Shown here: piece after piece, positions 42,223-49,174 of the stretch
Numbering within the stretch: position 1 is the first letter of the stretch
How the letters are laid out: every line of letters begins with the position of its first letter
Source: Clostridium sp. AM22-11AC
GTDB taxonomy: Bacteria; Bacillota; Clostridia; Lachnospirales; Lachnospiraceae
DNA: 53,052 bases
Assembly (NCBI RefSeq): GCF_003473545.1
Contig: NZ_QUCM01000023.1
Coordinates: 1 to 53,052, forward strand
Reading direction: 5' to 3'
The notes under the pieces: model-generated
Told to the model about the DNA's origin: nothing
What the model saw: the letters and a program-made list of their open reading frames with translations, nothing else
Databases searched by the model: none
Made by a program: the position numbers and the translations under genes

Positions 42223-44052
42223 TTATTCTACAGTAACGGATTTTGCCAGGTTTCTTGGCTGGTCCACATCCAGGTTCTTTCCTACAGATGCATAATATGC
42301 GATCAGCTGTAAGATAGCAGCGATCGGGAACACAGTAAAGCTGTCTGCAATATCCGGGATACGGATCTGAACATCGGCGATATCATCTTCGATCACAGCA
42401 GAGTCTTTTACAAGGAGGATCACAAAAGCGCCTCTTGCCTTTACTTCCCGTACATTGGAGATGGTTTTTGCAAAAATATGCTCCTGGGTAGCAATGGCGA
42501 TCACAGGTACCTGCTCGGAGATCAGTGCAATGGTACCATGTTTTAACTCGCCGGCTGCGTATGCCTCTGCGTGGATATAAGAGATTTCCTTTAATTTTAA
42601 GGCTCCCTCTAAGGAGAAGGCGTAGTCAAGACCTCTTCCTATAAAGAAGGCGTCATTTTTGGAAATAATATGAGTAACAATATTTTTGATCTCATCTCTG
42701 CGGCTGATCATAGCTTCCATAGCAGGGATGGCATCTAAGAGTTCTTTCATAAAATCTTCAGCCTGTTTTGGACTGTATACGCCTCGAACAAGAGCCATAC
42801 GGCAGTAGATCAGGTATAATGCAGCCAGCTGTACAGAATATGCTTTTGTGCTGGCTACCGCGATCTCAGGACCTGCGTGTGTGTAAAGAACATAGTCACT
42901 TTCTCTTGCAATGGTGGAGCCCTTTACATTGACAATAGCCAGGACCGGTGCATGATAAGACTGGGCAAGACGCATAGCTGCCAGGGTATCAATGGTCTCA
43001 CCGGACTGGGAGATCACGATCACCAGGGTCTTTTCGTCAATAAGAGGTGTCTCATAACGGAATTCGGATGCAATAGACACTGTGACCGGAATACGGATAC
43101 CAGGTTCGATCAGAGCTCTTGCCACCATTCCTGCGTGCATGGCGGTTCCGCAGGCGATCACATGGATGCGGCTGCAGTCTTTTAAGATAAAATCCGGAAT
43201 ACCGTCATCTGTCAGATCCGGAAGTCCCTTGGAAAGACGGGGAAGAATGGTATTCTTTAATGCATCCGGCTGTTCGTGAATCTCTTTTAACATAAAGTGT
43301 GGGAAACCATTTTTCATAGCTGCATCCACATTCCAGTTTACTTCCATCATATCCGGCTCGACACGGTTTAATTCCATATCATAAACACGTACCTTGTAAG
43401 GAGTCAGACGAACGATATTTCCCTCAGGAACTACAAAATATTCTTTTGTATAAGCGATCAGAGCAGTAAGGTCAGAGGCGATCATTGCTCCTGAGTGGGT
43501 ATAAGCCGCTACAAGGGGACTTACATTGCGTACTGCATAAATCTCACCTGGACGGTCTTCAAACATGATACAGAAGCCGTAGGAACCCTGAAGCTCTTTT
43601 ACAAAATGACGGATGGACAGAAGCGGATCATGATCCATACGCTCATAAAGGGCATTTAACACACCTGCAGCTACTTCACTGTCTGTCTGTGAAAGCAGAT
43701 GATCCGCCAGATCATATTCTTCTGTAAGCTGATGATAATTTTCAATAATGCCGTTGTGGATGAGAGTTACCAGTCCCTGACGGTGTGGATGCGCATTTTC
43801 TGTTGTAACACCGCCATGGGTTGCCCAACGGGTGTGTCCGATACCACAGTGGGAAGAGCAGTCGCTTTCCTGTTTTACCAGTTCTTTTAATGCCGCTACT
43901 TTACCGACTGTTTTGATCAGATGGATCTTGGAGTCATTTCCAAAATAAGCGATACCGGCGCTGTCATAACCTCTGTACTCCAGACCAGCCAGTCCATTTA
44001 AAAGTATGTTATCTGCCTCAAGAGGCCCTGTATATCCAATAATTCCGCACAT
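42223..44052 (-). CDS. glmS: Glutamine-fructose-6-phosphate aminotransferase
   Basis: A 609-residue enzyme making glucosamine-6-phosphate, the first step to UDP-GlcNAc. The N-terminal glutaminase domain starts MCGIIGYTG with the nucleophilic Cys2, then YRGYDSAG, GHTRWATHG and HNGIIENY. Two SIS sugar-isomerase domains follow (IACGTAMHAGMVARALIE, SQSGETIDTLAAMRLA, and AEAYAAGELKHG). It ends DQPRNLAKSVTVE, the family C-terminus. On the minus strand an AAAGGAA site precedes the ATG. It is the only complete minus-strand gene and is controlled by the ribozyme in its leader. Confidence 0.98.
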   Translation of the reverse strand: MCGIIGYTGPLEADNILLNGLAGLEYRGYDSAGIAYFGNDSKIHLIKTVGKVAALKELVKQESDCSSHCGIGHTRWATHGGVTTENAHPHRQGLVTLIHNGIIENYHQLTEEYDLADHLLSQTDSEVAAGVLNALYERMDHDPLLSIRHFVKELQGSYGFCIMFEDRPGEIYAVRNVSPLVAAYTHSGAMIASDLTALIAYTKEYFVVPEGNIVRLTPYKVRVYDMELNRVEPDMMEVNWNVDAAMKNGFPHFMLKEIHEQPDALKNTILPRLSKGLPDLTDDGIPDFILKDCSRIHVIACGTAMHAGMVARALIEPGIRIPVTVSIASEFRYETPLIDEKTLVIVISQSGETIDTLAAMRLAQSYHAPVLAIVNVKGSTIARESDYVLYTHAGPEIAVASTKAYSVQLAALYLIYCRMALVRGVYSPKQAEDFMKELLDAIPAMEAMISRRDEIKNIVTHIISKNDAFFIGRGLDYAFSLEGALKLKEISYIHAEAYAAGELKHGTIALISEQVPVIAIATQEHIFAKTISNVREVKARGAFVILLVKDSAVIEDDIADVQIRIPDIADSFTVFPIAAILQLIAYYASVGKNLDVDQPRNLAKSVTVE

Positions 44053-44107
44053 AATACAATTCCTTTCCCAGAGCAGCCGTAAATATCCGACTATTGCGTA
44101 CGCAAAG

Positions 44108-44127
44108 AAAAGGGATATGATCCCTCT
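44108..44127 (-). terminator. Short hairpin with T-rich tail between ribozyme and glmS
   Basis: On the minus strand AGGGAT, a CAT loop, ATCCCT, then TTTCTTT. Six pairs with a T-rich tail, inside the transcribed leader downstream of the ribozyme. It may be a weak attenuator or a 3'-end stabiliser; no alternative fold was found by eye. Confidence 0.35.
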
Positions 44128-44201
44128 GATATATGACTGTCTGCTTCCATTTTAACCTTGTTTTAATTTCGTTTTGACGTTTTGCTTTTCGTATCTGTTC
44201 T

Positions 44202-44388
44202 GTCCGGTTATACCAGCTTTGTTTTGCAGTTACCCGCATATTTTTCTGGTATAAAACACGCCCGGACTGCATGGGAGAGCACCCGCCGAATATGTTCGAT
44301 TCTCTCTCCACCTCGTTAACCTGTGTCAGCAGTAAGTTATTATTCATTCATCCGTTACTGTTCACGACCCGACCCAGGTGCATGGCGC
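44202..44388 (-). ncRNA. glmS ribozyme: glmS ribozyme/riboswitch
   Basis: On the minus strand the leader reads ATAGCGCC (44391-44384), and further on AACGAGGTGGAG, ATCGAA, TTCGGCGGGTG and CTCTCCCATGCAG. This matches the conserved core of the glucosamine-6-phosphate-activated self-cleaving ribozyme. Cleavage is expected between A at 44389 and G at 44388. The 3' part has the extra stem GTCCGG (44267-44262) with CCGGAC (44207-44202), enclosing TATACCAG/CTGGTATA, which corresponds to the P3/P4 stabilising region. When glucosamine-6-phosphate is high the mRNA is cut and degraded, lowering glmS expression. It lies 150 nt before the glmS start. Confidence 0.93.
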
Positions 44389-44435
44389 TATAGCTTTACT
44401 ATTATCTTTGTTTCCTCCAAAAACAAATCCCGTAT

Positions 44436-44465
44436 ATTATATCTCATATTTACAATATGCGTCAA
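44436..44465 (-). promoter_or_regulatory. Promoter of glmS
   Basis: On the minus strand TTGACG (44465-44460) and TATAAT (44441-44436) with an 18-nt spacer. Start near 44429, about 40 nt before the ribozyme cleavage site. Confidence 0.75.
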
Positions 44466-44555
44466 CTCTTAATTTTGCCGCTATTATGCTGCCTTTTTCC
44501 CAACCCGCCTTAAAGTTTCTGTAAGAGTTTCACACTGTATTTTGCTAAAATGGTA

Positions 44556-44564
44556 TGTTATAAT
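44556..44564 (+). promoter_or_regulatory. Extended -10 promoter of the LCP gene
   Basis: TGTTATAAT (44556-44564) is a perfect extended -10; no convincing -35 is visible. Start would fall near 44571, so the structured element copy B is the first part of the mRNA. The 190-nt leader ends at GAGGTAA before ATG 44757. Confidence 0.55.
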
Positions 44565-44576
44565 GTGATGGGCGCA

Positions 44577-44681
44577 GCGAAAAGTAAGCGACACCGCAGG
44601 TGGCATTTATTTTTCGCAAGCTCATCAACGAACGAACCGTCTGCGTCAGCAGACAGTGGAGCGCGATAGCGCGGGGTTCGT
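44577..44681 (+). repeat. Structured intergenic element, copy B (105 nt)
   Basis: Same length and layout as copy A at 25755. Stem I: 44577-44595 with 44599-44617 (19 positions). Junction: ACGAACC (44632-44638) with GGTTCGT (44675-44681), enclosing GTCTGC-GTCA-GCAGAC (44639-44654) and GCGC-GATA-GCGC (44661-44672). The 6-nt linker between the hairpins and the GG before the closing strand are conserved. Many pairs differ from copy A but stay paired. Flanks also match (GCAGCG before, GTGAGT after). It lies at the start of the predicted LCP mRNA. Confidence 0.85.
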
Positions 44682-44701
44682 GAGTGGACTAAACTGCCGA
44701 G

Positions 44702-44724
44702 AAAAATAAACGGTATTTATTTTT
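44702..44724 (+). promoter_or_regulatory. A/T hairpin in the LCP leader
   Basis: AAAAATAAA (44702-44710), CGGTA loop, TTTATTTTT (44716-44724): nine perfect A-T pairs, 20 nt after element copy B. Weak as RNA, with a T-run on its 3' arm; might be a pause or attenuation site. Confidence 0.35.
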
Positions 44725-44756
44725 AGTAAGAAAGAAGAGAATAGAGGTAACCGATC

Positions 44757-46502
44757 ATGCGTTTACATGAAAATAAGGAAGGTGACGAACTGCAGCGTTT
44801 GCGGGCCCGCCGCCAGGGAACAGGAAGAAACTATAAAAACCGTCCAAGACAGACAAAAACTGTCGATCATACATATGACGAGGATTATTACGAAGAAGAA
44901 GATTACGACTATGAATATGAGGAAGAACCGGATCCGAACGGACTGGAAGTTCCTTTTGAAAACGACAACCGCCGCAGTGCAGGTGTTTCTCACCGATATA
45001 GCGAATATAGCAACCAAAGCAGGGGAAAAAGAAAAACCAGCAACCGTTATAGCACATCTGGAACTACAGGAAATGTGGAAGCTTCTGCATCATCAGGCAA
45101 AACGGGTAAAACCGGCAGAAACAATCCTGGTAAAACATCCAGAAAGCGGAAAAAAGCAAAATGGCCAGTTATTCTTTTAAGCCTTTTAGTGGTGCTTTGT
45201 GTATATGGAGGCTGGTCTTTCCTTCACAGAGCTACGGGATACTGGAATATTGCGGTATTTGGTGTAGACAGCCGTGACGGAAATACGAAAAACGCCCTGG
45301 CGGATGTCCAGCTGATCTGCAGTATCAATCAGGAAACAGGAGAAATAAAACTGGTAAGCGTTTACCGTGATACATATTTAAAGATCGACTCCAAGGGGAC
45401 CTACCATAAGATCAACGAGGCTTATTTCAAAGGCGGTCATAAACAGGCTGTATCTGCCCTGGAAGAGAACCTGGATGTGAAGATCAACGATTACGCTACA
45501 TTTAACTGGAAAGCTGTTGCACAGGCGATCAATGTTTTAGGTGGCGTGGATATAGAGATCACACAGCCGGAATTTAAGTATATTAATGCCTTTATTACAG
45601 AAACTGTTAATTCTACTGGCATTGGTTCCACACAGCTGGCAAGTGCAGGTCCAAACCATTTAGACGGTGTACAGGCTGTAGCTTACTGTAGATTGCGTCT
45701 CATGGATACGGATTTCCAGCGTACAGAGCGTCAGAGAAAGGTTATTTCACTGGCCCTTGAAAAAGCAAAACAGGCAGACCTTGCTACCCGTACAAATCTG
45801 GTAAAAGCGATCCTCCCACAGATCTCCACCAGTGTGGGTGTTGATGATGTACTTCCAATGGCAAAGAATGCAAGTAAGTATCATATTGGTGAAACAGCAG
45901 GCTTCCCATTTGCACAGAAAACAAAGAAAATGGGAAAAATGGACTGTGTTATCCCTGTAACACTGGAAAGCAACGTAGTTACCCTTCATCAGTTCCTGTA
46001 TGGGGAAGACGCCCTATACAGTCCTTCTTCTACAGTAAAGAAAATCAGTGATCATATTGCTGAAGAATCAGGTTTTTATGAAGGTGGTAAGGCGGCTCCG
46101 ACTTCTTCCGGTTCCGGAAAATCAGACAGCAAGAGCCAGTCATCCGGAACAAGTAAAAATAATGCTCCGGCCCAGACTGCTGCACAAACAGCAGCTGAAG
46201 AAAGTTCTGAAGCAGAAGAAACAACAGAGGAGACCGGCGATACAACGGATAAAACAGCAGCAGAAGAGAGTACAGCAGCTATTATTGAAAAACTGGACGA
46301 CTCCAAAACAGAGAAAGAAACTACCAGCGCATCGGAAGGCGGCCCAGGTACTGTAAAGCCAAAAGAAACAGAAAAAGCGGAAACGGCAGCGGATGAGTCC
46401 TCCAAAGGACCTGGTGTCCAGAAAACAACCGAAAATTCAGAAAATGACAATGTTTCTGGTGAAAATACAGGAAATACAGATCCGATAGGTCCGGGAGTTT
46501 AA
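44757..46502 (+). CDS. LytR-CpsA-Psr (LCP) family cell-wall glycopolymer ligase
   Basis: A 581-residue type II membrane protein. Residues 1-140 are cytoplasmic and charged (an Asp/Glu/Tyr-rich run near 45-60, then Lys/Arg/Ser). A membrane helix follows (about 140-158, WPVILLSLLVVLCVYGGW), then the LCP domain (about 165-400: NIAVFGVDSRDG, ADVQLICSIN, VSVYRDTYLKI, LDGVQAVAYCRLR, DTDFQRTERQRKVI). The Arg and Asp residues bind the pyrophosphate of lipid-linked polymers. The last 150 residues are a low-complexity Ser/Thr/Glu/Lys tail outside the cell. LCP enzymes attach teichoic acid or capsule-like polymers to peptidoglycan; substrate here is unknown. Confidence 0.93.
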   Translation: MRLHENKEGDELQRLRARRQGTGRNYKNRPRQTKTVDHTYDEDYYEEEDYDYEYEEEPDPNGLEVPFENDNRRSAGVSHRYSEYSNQSRGKRKTSNRYSTSGTTGNVEASASSGKTGKTGRNNPGKTSRKRKKAKWPVILLSLLVVLCVYGGWSFLHRATGYWNIAVFGVDSRDGNTKNALADVQLICSINQETGEIKLVSVYRDTYLKIDSKGTYHKINEAYFKGGHKQAVSALEENLDVKINDYATFNWKAVAQAINVLGGVDIEITQPEFKYINAFITETVNSTGIGSTQLASAGPNHLDGVQAVAYCRLRLMDTDFQRTERQRKVISLALEKAKQADLATRTNLVKAILPQISTSVGVDDVLPMAKNASKYHIGETAGFPFAQKTKKMGKMDCVIPVTLESNVVTLHQFLYGEDALYSPSSTVKKISDHIAEESGFYEGGKAAPTSSGSGKSDSKSQSSGTSKNNAPAQTAAQTAAEESSEAEETTEETGDTTDKTAAEESTAAIIEKLDDSKTEKETTSASEGGPGTVKPKETEKAETAADESSKGPGVQKTTENSENDNVSGENTGNTDPIGPGV

Positions 46503-46511
46503 TTTCCAATA

Positions 46512-46540
46512 TTGTATTTGTCAAAAGTCTGTGTTAAAAT
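46512..46540 (+). promoter_or_regulatory. Promoter of the HPr-like gene
   Basis: TTGTAT (46512-46517), 17-nt spacer, TAAAAT (46535-46540) preceded by TGT (extended -10), after the LCP stop. Confidence 0.6.
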
Positions 46541-46612
46541 GCTTTCAAAAGATAAATAAATAACAAATAAACGATTTTAAAACAACATTATTGCGAAAGA
46601 AGAGATGCCATT

Positions 46613-46870
46613 ATGATCAGCTGCCGTTATGTTATTTCTACCAATCACGGACTTCATGCAGCCAATGCCATGAGCTTAAGCCGTGCCGCTTCCGACTACC
46701 AATGCAAGATCACACTGGAAAGTGCCAAGGGAGTTGCCGACTGCAAAAACGTTTTATCCCTGATGAGCCTTGGCGCCAAACAGGGAGAGTCCCTGATCCT
46801 GACTGCCGATGGACCGGATGAGAAACTGGCTATGGGATATTTAAGCGGGATTTTGAGAACGATTTTGTGA
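46613..46870 (+). CDS. HPr-like protein with altered phosphorylation sites
   Basis: An 85-residue HPr-fold protein. The active histidine is at its classical position (NHGLHAANAM, His15), but Arg17 and Pro18 of HPr are Ala and Asn. The regulatory Ser46 of Gram-positive HPr is Asn (CKNVLSLMSLGA). The rest (LMSLGAKQGESLILTADGPDE) is normal HPr. It could accept phosphate poorly, or act as a regulatory paralogue like Crh, which keeps Ser46 but loses His15, the opposite pattern. It is monocistronic, with ptsI and ptsK/hprK absent here. Confidence 0.85.
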   Translation: MISCRYVISTNHGLHAANAMSLSRAASDYQCKITLESAKGVADCKNVLSLMSLGAKQGESLILTADGPDEKLAMGYLSGILRTIL

Positions 46871-46972
46871 TTTGCTTTAAATGATTTTTAAATGATATTG
46901 ATACTTGAGAATAATGTAAATGATTAATTGTAGTATATAATCGATAATAGAATGGATTGATTGAACAGTAAT

Positions 46973-47004
46973 TAAAAGCCCTGGATTAAAAACTAGGGCT
47001 TTTA
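46973..47004. terminator. Intrinsic terminator after the HPr-like gene
   Basis: TAAAAGCCCT (46973-46982) pairs perfectly with AGGGCTTTTA (46995-47004) around 12 nt. The A-run before and T-run within the arms make it usable in both directions. Confidence 0.8.
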
Positions 47005-47109
47005 GTCAGTTTATGCGTAGATGAAATGAAATAAAATATATGTGGAAATAATTGAAAATATTGGGATGTATGTAAGTGGTTTATTAAGAATATAATGTGA
47101 AATCGGTTT

Positions 47110-47143
47110 AACTATTCGTTAAAGTATTGTTTCGCGAATAGTT
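47110..47143 (+). promoter_or_regulatory. Inverted repeat near the ttcA transcription start
   Basis: AACTATTCG (47110-47118) and CGAATAGTT (47135-47143), nine perfect pairs 16 nt apart, just after TATAAT at 47091-47096. It has no T-run. The position fits an operator or an early leader hairpin. Confidence 0.45.
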
Positions 47144-47222
47144 GAATATCACTCTCCATACCTTAACATGCTAAAACAAAATCATCTTTATTAATTCTCG
47201 TTCAGAAAGGACCCACTCTCAA

Positions 47223-47948
47223 ATGAAACTCCAACGTCTCTTAAGCCTTCTCCGCCAGGCTATTGACCAATACCAGATGATTGAAAACGGTGATCATATT
47301 GCCATTGGTATTTCCGGTGGTAAAGACAGTCTTACTTTACTTTATGGTCTGTCACAGCTTCAGAAATTTTATCCGAAGCACTTCACCCTGTCTGCCATTA
47401 CTGTAGATATGGGCTTAGATACTATGAATTTAGAGCCTATAAAGGCCCTTTGCGCAGATTTTAATGTTCCCTATGAGATCATCTCCACAGAAATTGGAAA
47501 GATCCTGTTTGAAGCCCGTAAAGAGTCTAATCCATGCGCTTTGTGTGCGAAAATGAGAAAAGGTGCCCTAAACCAGAAAGCTTTGGAACTTGGCTGCAAC
47601 AAAATTGCTTATGCCCACCATAAGGACGACCTGATCGAAACTGCCTTAATGTCGCTTTTATATGAGGGACGATTTTATGCCTTTCCGCCGGTTACCCATT
47701 TGGATCGTACCGATTTAACGGTTATCCGTCCTTTGATGCTGGTCTCCGAAGCGGATGTAAAAGGCTTTCGGAATAAATATCAGCTTCCAGTCTGTAAAAA
47801 TCCATGTCCTATGGATGGACATACACACCGTGAATATGTGAAAAATCTGATCCGGACACTGAATATGGACAGTCCCGGTGTCCGTGAACGTTTATTTCAT
47901 GCGGTCATTAACGGAAATTTTGAAGACTGGCCCAGGCTTTCTAAATAA
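47223..47948 (+). CDS. ttcA: TtcA-family tRNA thiolation PP-loop ATPase
   Basis: A 241-residue protein with the PP-loop ISGGKDSLTLLYGL, then CALCAKMRKGAL (Cys-x2-Cys), AHHKDDLIETALMSLLYEGR and a late CKNPCPMDG cysteine pair. The family activates a tRNA base with ATP and transfers sulfur through a 4Fe-4S cluster; TtcA modifies C32. Stand-alone Firmicutes members may have other targets, so the symbol marks family only. A GAAAGGA site precedes the ATG. It is followed after 61 nt of AT-rich DNA by the recombinase. Confidence 0.88.
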   Translation: MKLQRLLSLLRQAIDQYQMIENGDHIAIGISGGKDSLTLLYGLSQLQKFYPKHFTLSAITVDMGLDTMNLEPIKALCADFNVPYEIISTEIGKILFEARKESNPCALCAKMRKGALNQKALELGCNKIAYAHHKDDLIETALMSLLYEGRFYAFPPVTHLDRTDLTVIRPLMLVSEADVKGFRNKYQLPVCKNPCPMDGHTHREYVKNLIRTLNMDSPGVRERLFHAVINGNFEDWPRLSK

Positions 47949-48009
47949 TAATACAAAATAATCTGAAAATATTTATTATATATAAATTATAAATGAGGCA
48001 TACATAATT

Positions 48010-49080
48010 ATGGCAACGACACTACCCTATTACGAACAAAAAGATATTGAGAATATAAAAAAGCTGCGGGAAATGACGAAGACTCTCCCACCCTTCTGTA
48101 CAGAATTTTTTCGTGGGATCGAACCACGAACTTCTACCAGGACCCGGATTGCCTATGCTTATGATCTCTCTGTTTTTTTCGATTTCCTCAAAAAGGAAAA
48201 TCCGGTTTTTTCCAAAATGGAACGAATGGATTTTACATTAGATCATTTGGATCAGATCACGGTAACAGATCTGGAAGAATATATGGAATATTTAAAATAT
48301 CGCTTTAATGAGCACAATCAGGAAATTGTTAATAAAGAACGGGGAATTATGCGCAAGATCTCTTCCCTTAAAAGCTTTTATAACTACTTTTTCCGTACAG
48401 AAAAACTGAAAACAAATCCTGCTGCTTTGGTCCAGCTTCCCAAACTTCATGAAAAAGAAATCATCCGTCTTGATATTGATGAAGTTGCTCTTCTTCTGGA
48501 TGCAGTGGAACAAGGGGATGGTCTGACTGATAAGCAGAAAGCGTTTCACAACCGGACTAAACTGCGCGATCTCGCTCTTCTCACATTGCTTCTCGGAACC
48601 GGCATCCGTGTTTCTGAATGTGTAGGATTAGACATAAATGACATTGATTTCAAAAATGGTGGGATCCATATTCACCGGAAAGGCGGGAAAGAAGTTACTG
48701 TTTACTTTGGTACGGAAGTAGAAACGGCGCTACAGGACTATCTGGATGAACGAAATGACATTATCCCCGAAGAGGGCAGTGAAAATGCTCTCTTCCTCTC
48801 TCTCCAGAAAAAACGTATGAATGTGCGCAGCGTGGAGAATTTAGTTAAGAAATATGCAAAGATCGTTACGCCGTTAAAAAAGATCACTCCGCATAAGCTT
48901 CGCAGCACCTATGGTACTAACCTTTACCGGGAAACCGGTGATATATATCTGGTAGCAGATGTTCTTGGCCATTCCGATGTTAATACCACTAAAAAGCATT
49001 ATGCTGCTCTTGAAGACGAGCGTCGACGCAGCGCCCGTAATGCGGTTAAATTAAGAGAAAATCAGGGGATCACCCCCTAA
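48010..49080 (+). CDS. Tyrosine recombinase (XerS/XerC-like)
   Basis: A 356-residue recombinase with a SAM-like DNA-binding N-domain (about 30-140) and a complete catalytic set: Arg200 (GTGIRVSE), Lys224 (HRKGGKE), His295 and Arg298 (HKLRSTYG), His321 (LGHSDVNTT) and nucleophile Tyr331 (KKHYA). The length equals streptococcal XerS, which resolves chromosome dimers alone at difSL, and it is longer than XerC/D. No integrase-linked att repeats, excisionase or phage genes are next to it, which favours a chromosomal dimer-resolution or phase-variation role over an integrase. It converges on the surface-protein gene. The start lacks a strong ribosome binding site. Confidence 0.88.
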   Translation: MATTLPYYEQKDIENIKKLREMTKTLPPFCTEFFRGIEPRTSTRTRIAYAYDLSVFFDFLKKENPVFSKMERMDFTLDHLDQITVTDLEEYMEYLKYRFNEHNQEIVNKERGIMRKISSLKSFYNYFFRTEKLKTNPAALVQLPKLHEKEIIRLDIDEVALLLDAVEQGDGLTDKQKAFHNRTKLRDLALLTLLLGTGIRVSECVGLDINDIDFKNGGIHIHRKGGKEVTVYFGTEVETALQDYLDERNDIIPEEGSENALFLSLQKKRMNVRSVENLVKKYAKIVTPLKKITPHKLRSTYGTNLYRETGDIYLVADVLGHSDVNTTKKHYAALEDERRRSARNAVKLRENQGITP

Positions 49081-49116
49081 AATCAGCGCCCAAAGGCAAA
49101 TTACTCGTAAAATTAA

Positions 49117-49164
49117 AAAAGGCAATGCAGAACTGGAAAAACATCTGACTCTGCATTGCCTTTT
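49117..49164. terminator. Bidirectional terminator between recombinase and surface-protein gene
   Basis: AAAAGGCAATGCAGA (49117-49131) pairs perfectly over 15 bp with TCTGCATTGCCTTTT (49150-49164), 18-nt loop, with A- and T-runs on both flanks. It ends transcripts from both sides. Confidence 0.93.
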
Positions 49165-49174
49165 AATTTAGAAA

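Larger units (their letters stand above)
46871..47222. other. 352-nt AT-rich intergenic region
   Basis: It holds the HPr-gene terminator (46973-47004), TATAAT at 46936-46941 and at 47091-47096 with poor -35 boxes, and an inverted repeat at 47110-47143. I see no supported small ORF. The ttcA leader ends at GAAAGGA before ATG 47223. Confidence 0.6.

Noticed and set aside
44018..44347. Minus-strand 109-residue ORF over the glmS leader
   Set aside because: It overlaps the glmS ribozyme and the glmS start; the RNA explains the sequence.
45180..46500. Opposite-strand Ser/Val-rich ORFs in the LCP gene
   Set aside because: They mirror the Ser/Glu-rich codons of the LCP tail and have no start signals.
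48010..49080. Phage or ICE integrase
   Set aside because: No att repeats, excisionase, phage or conjugation genes are nearby, and the length and setting fit an XerS-like housekeeping enzyme better.
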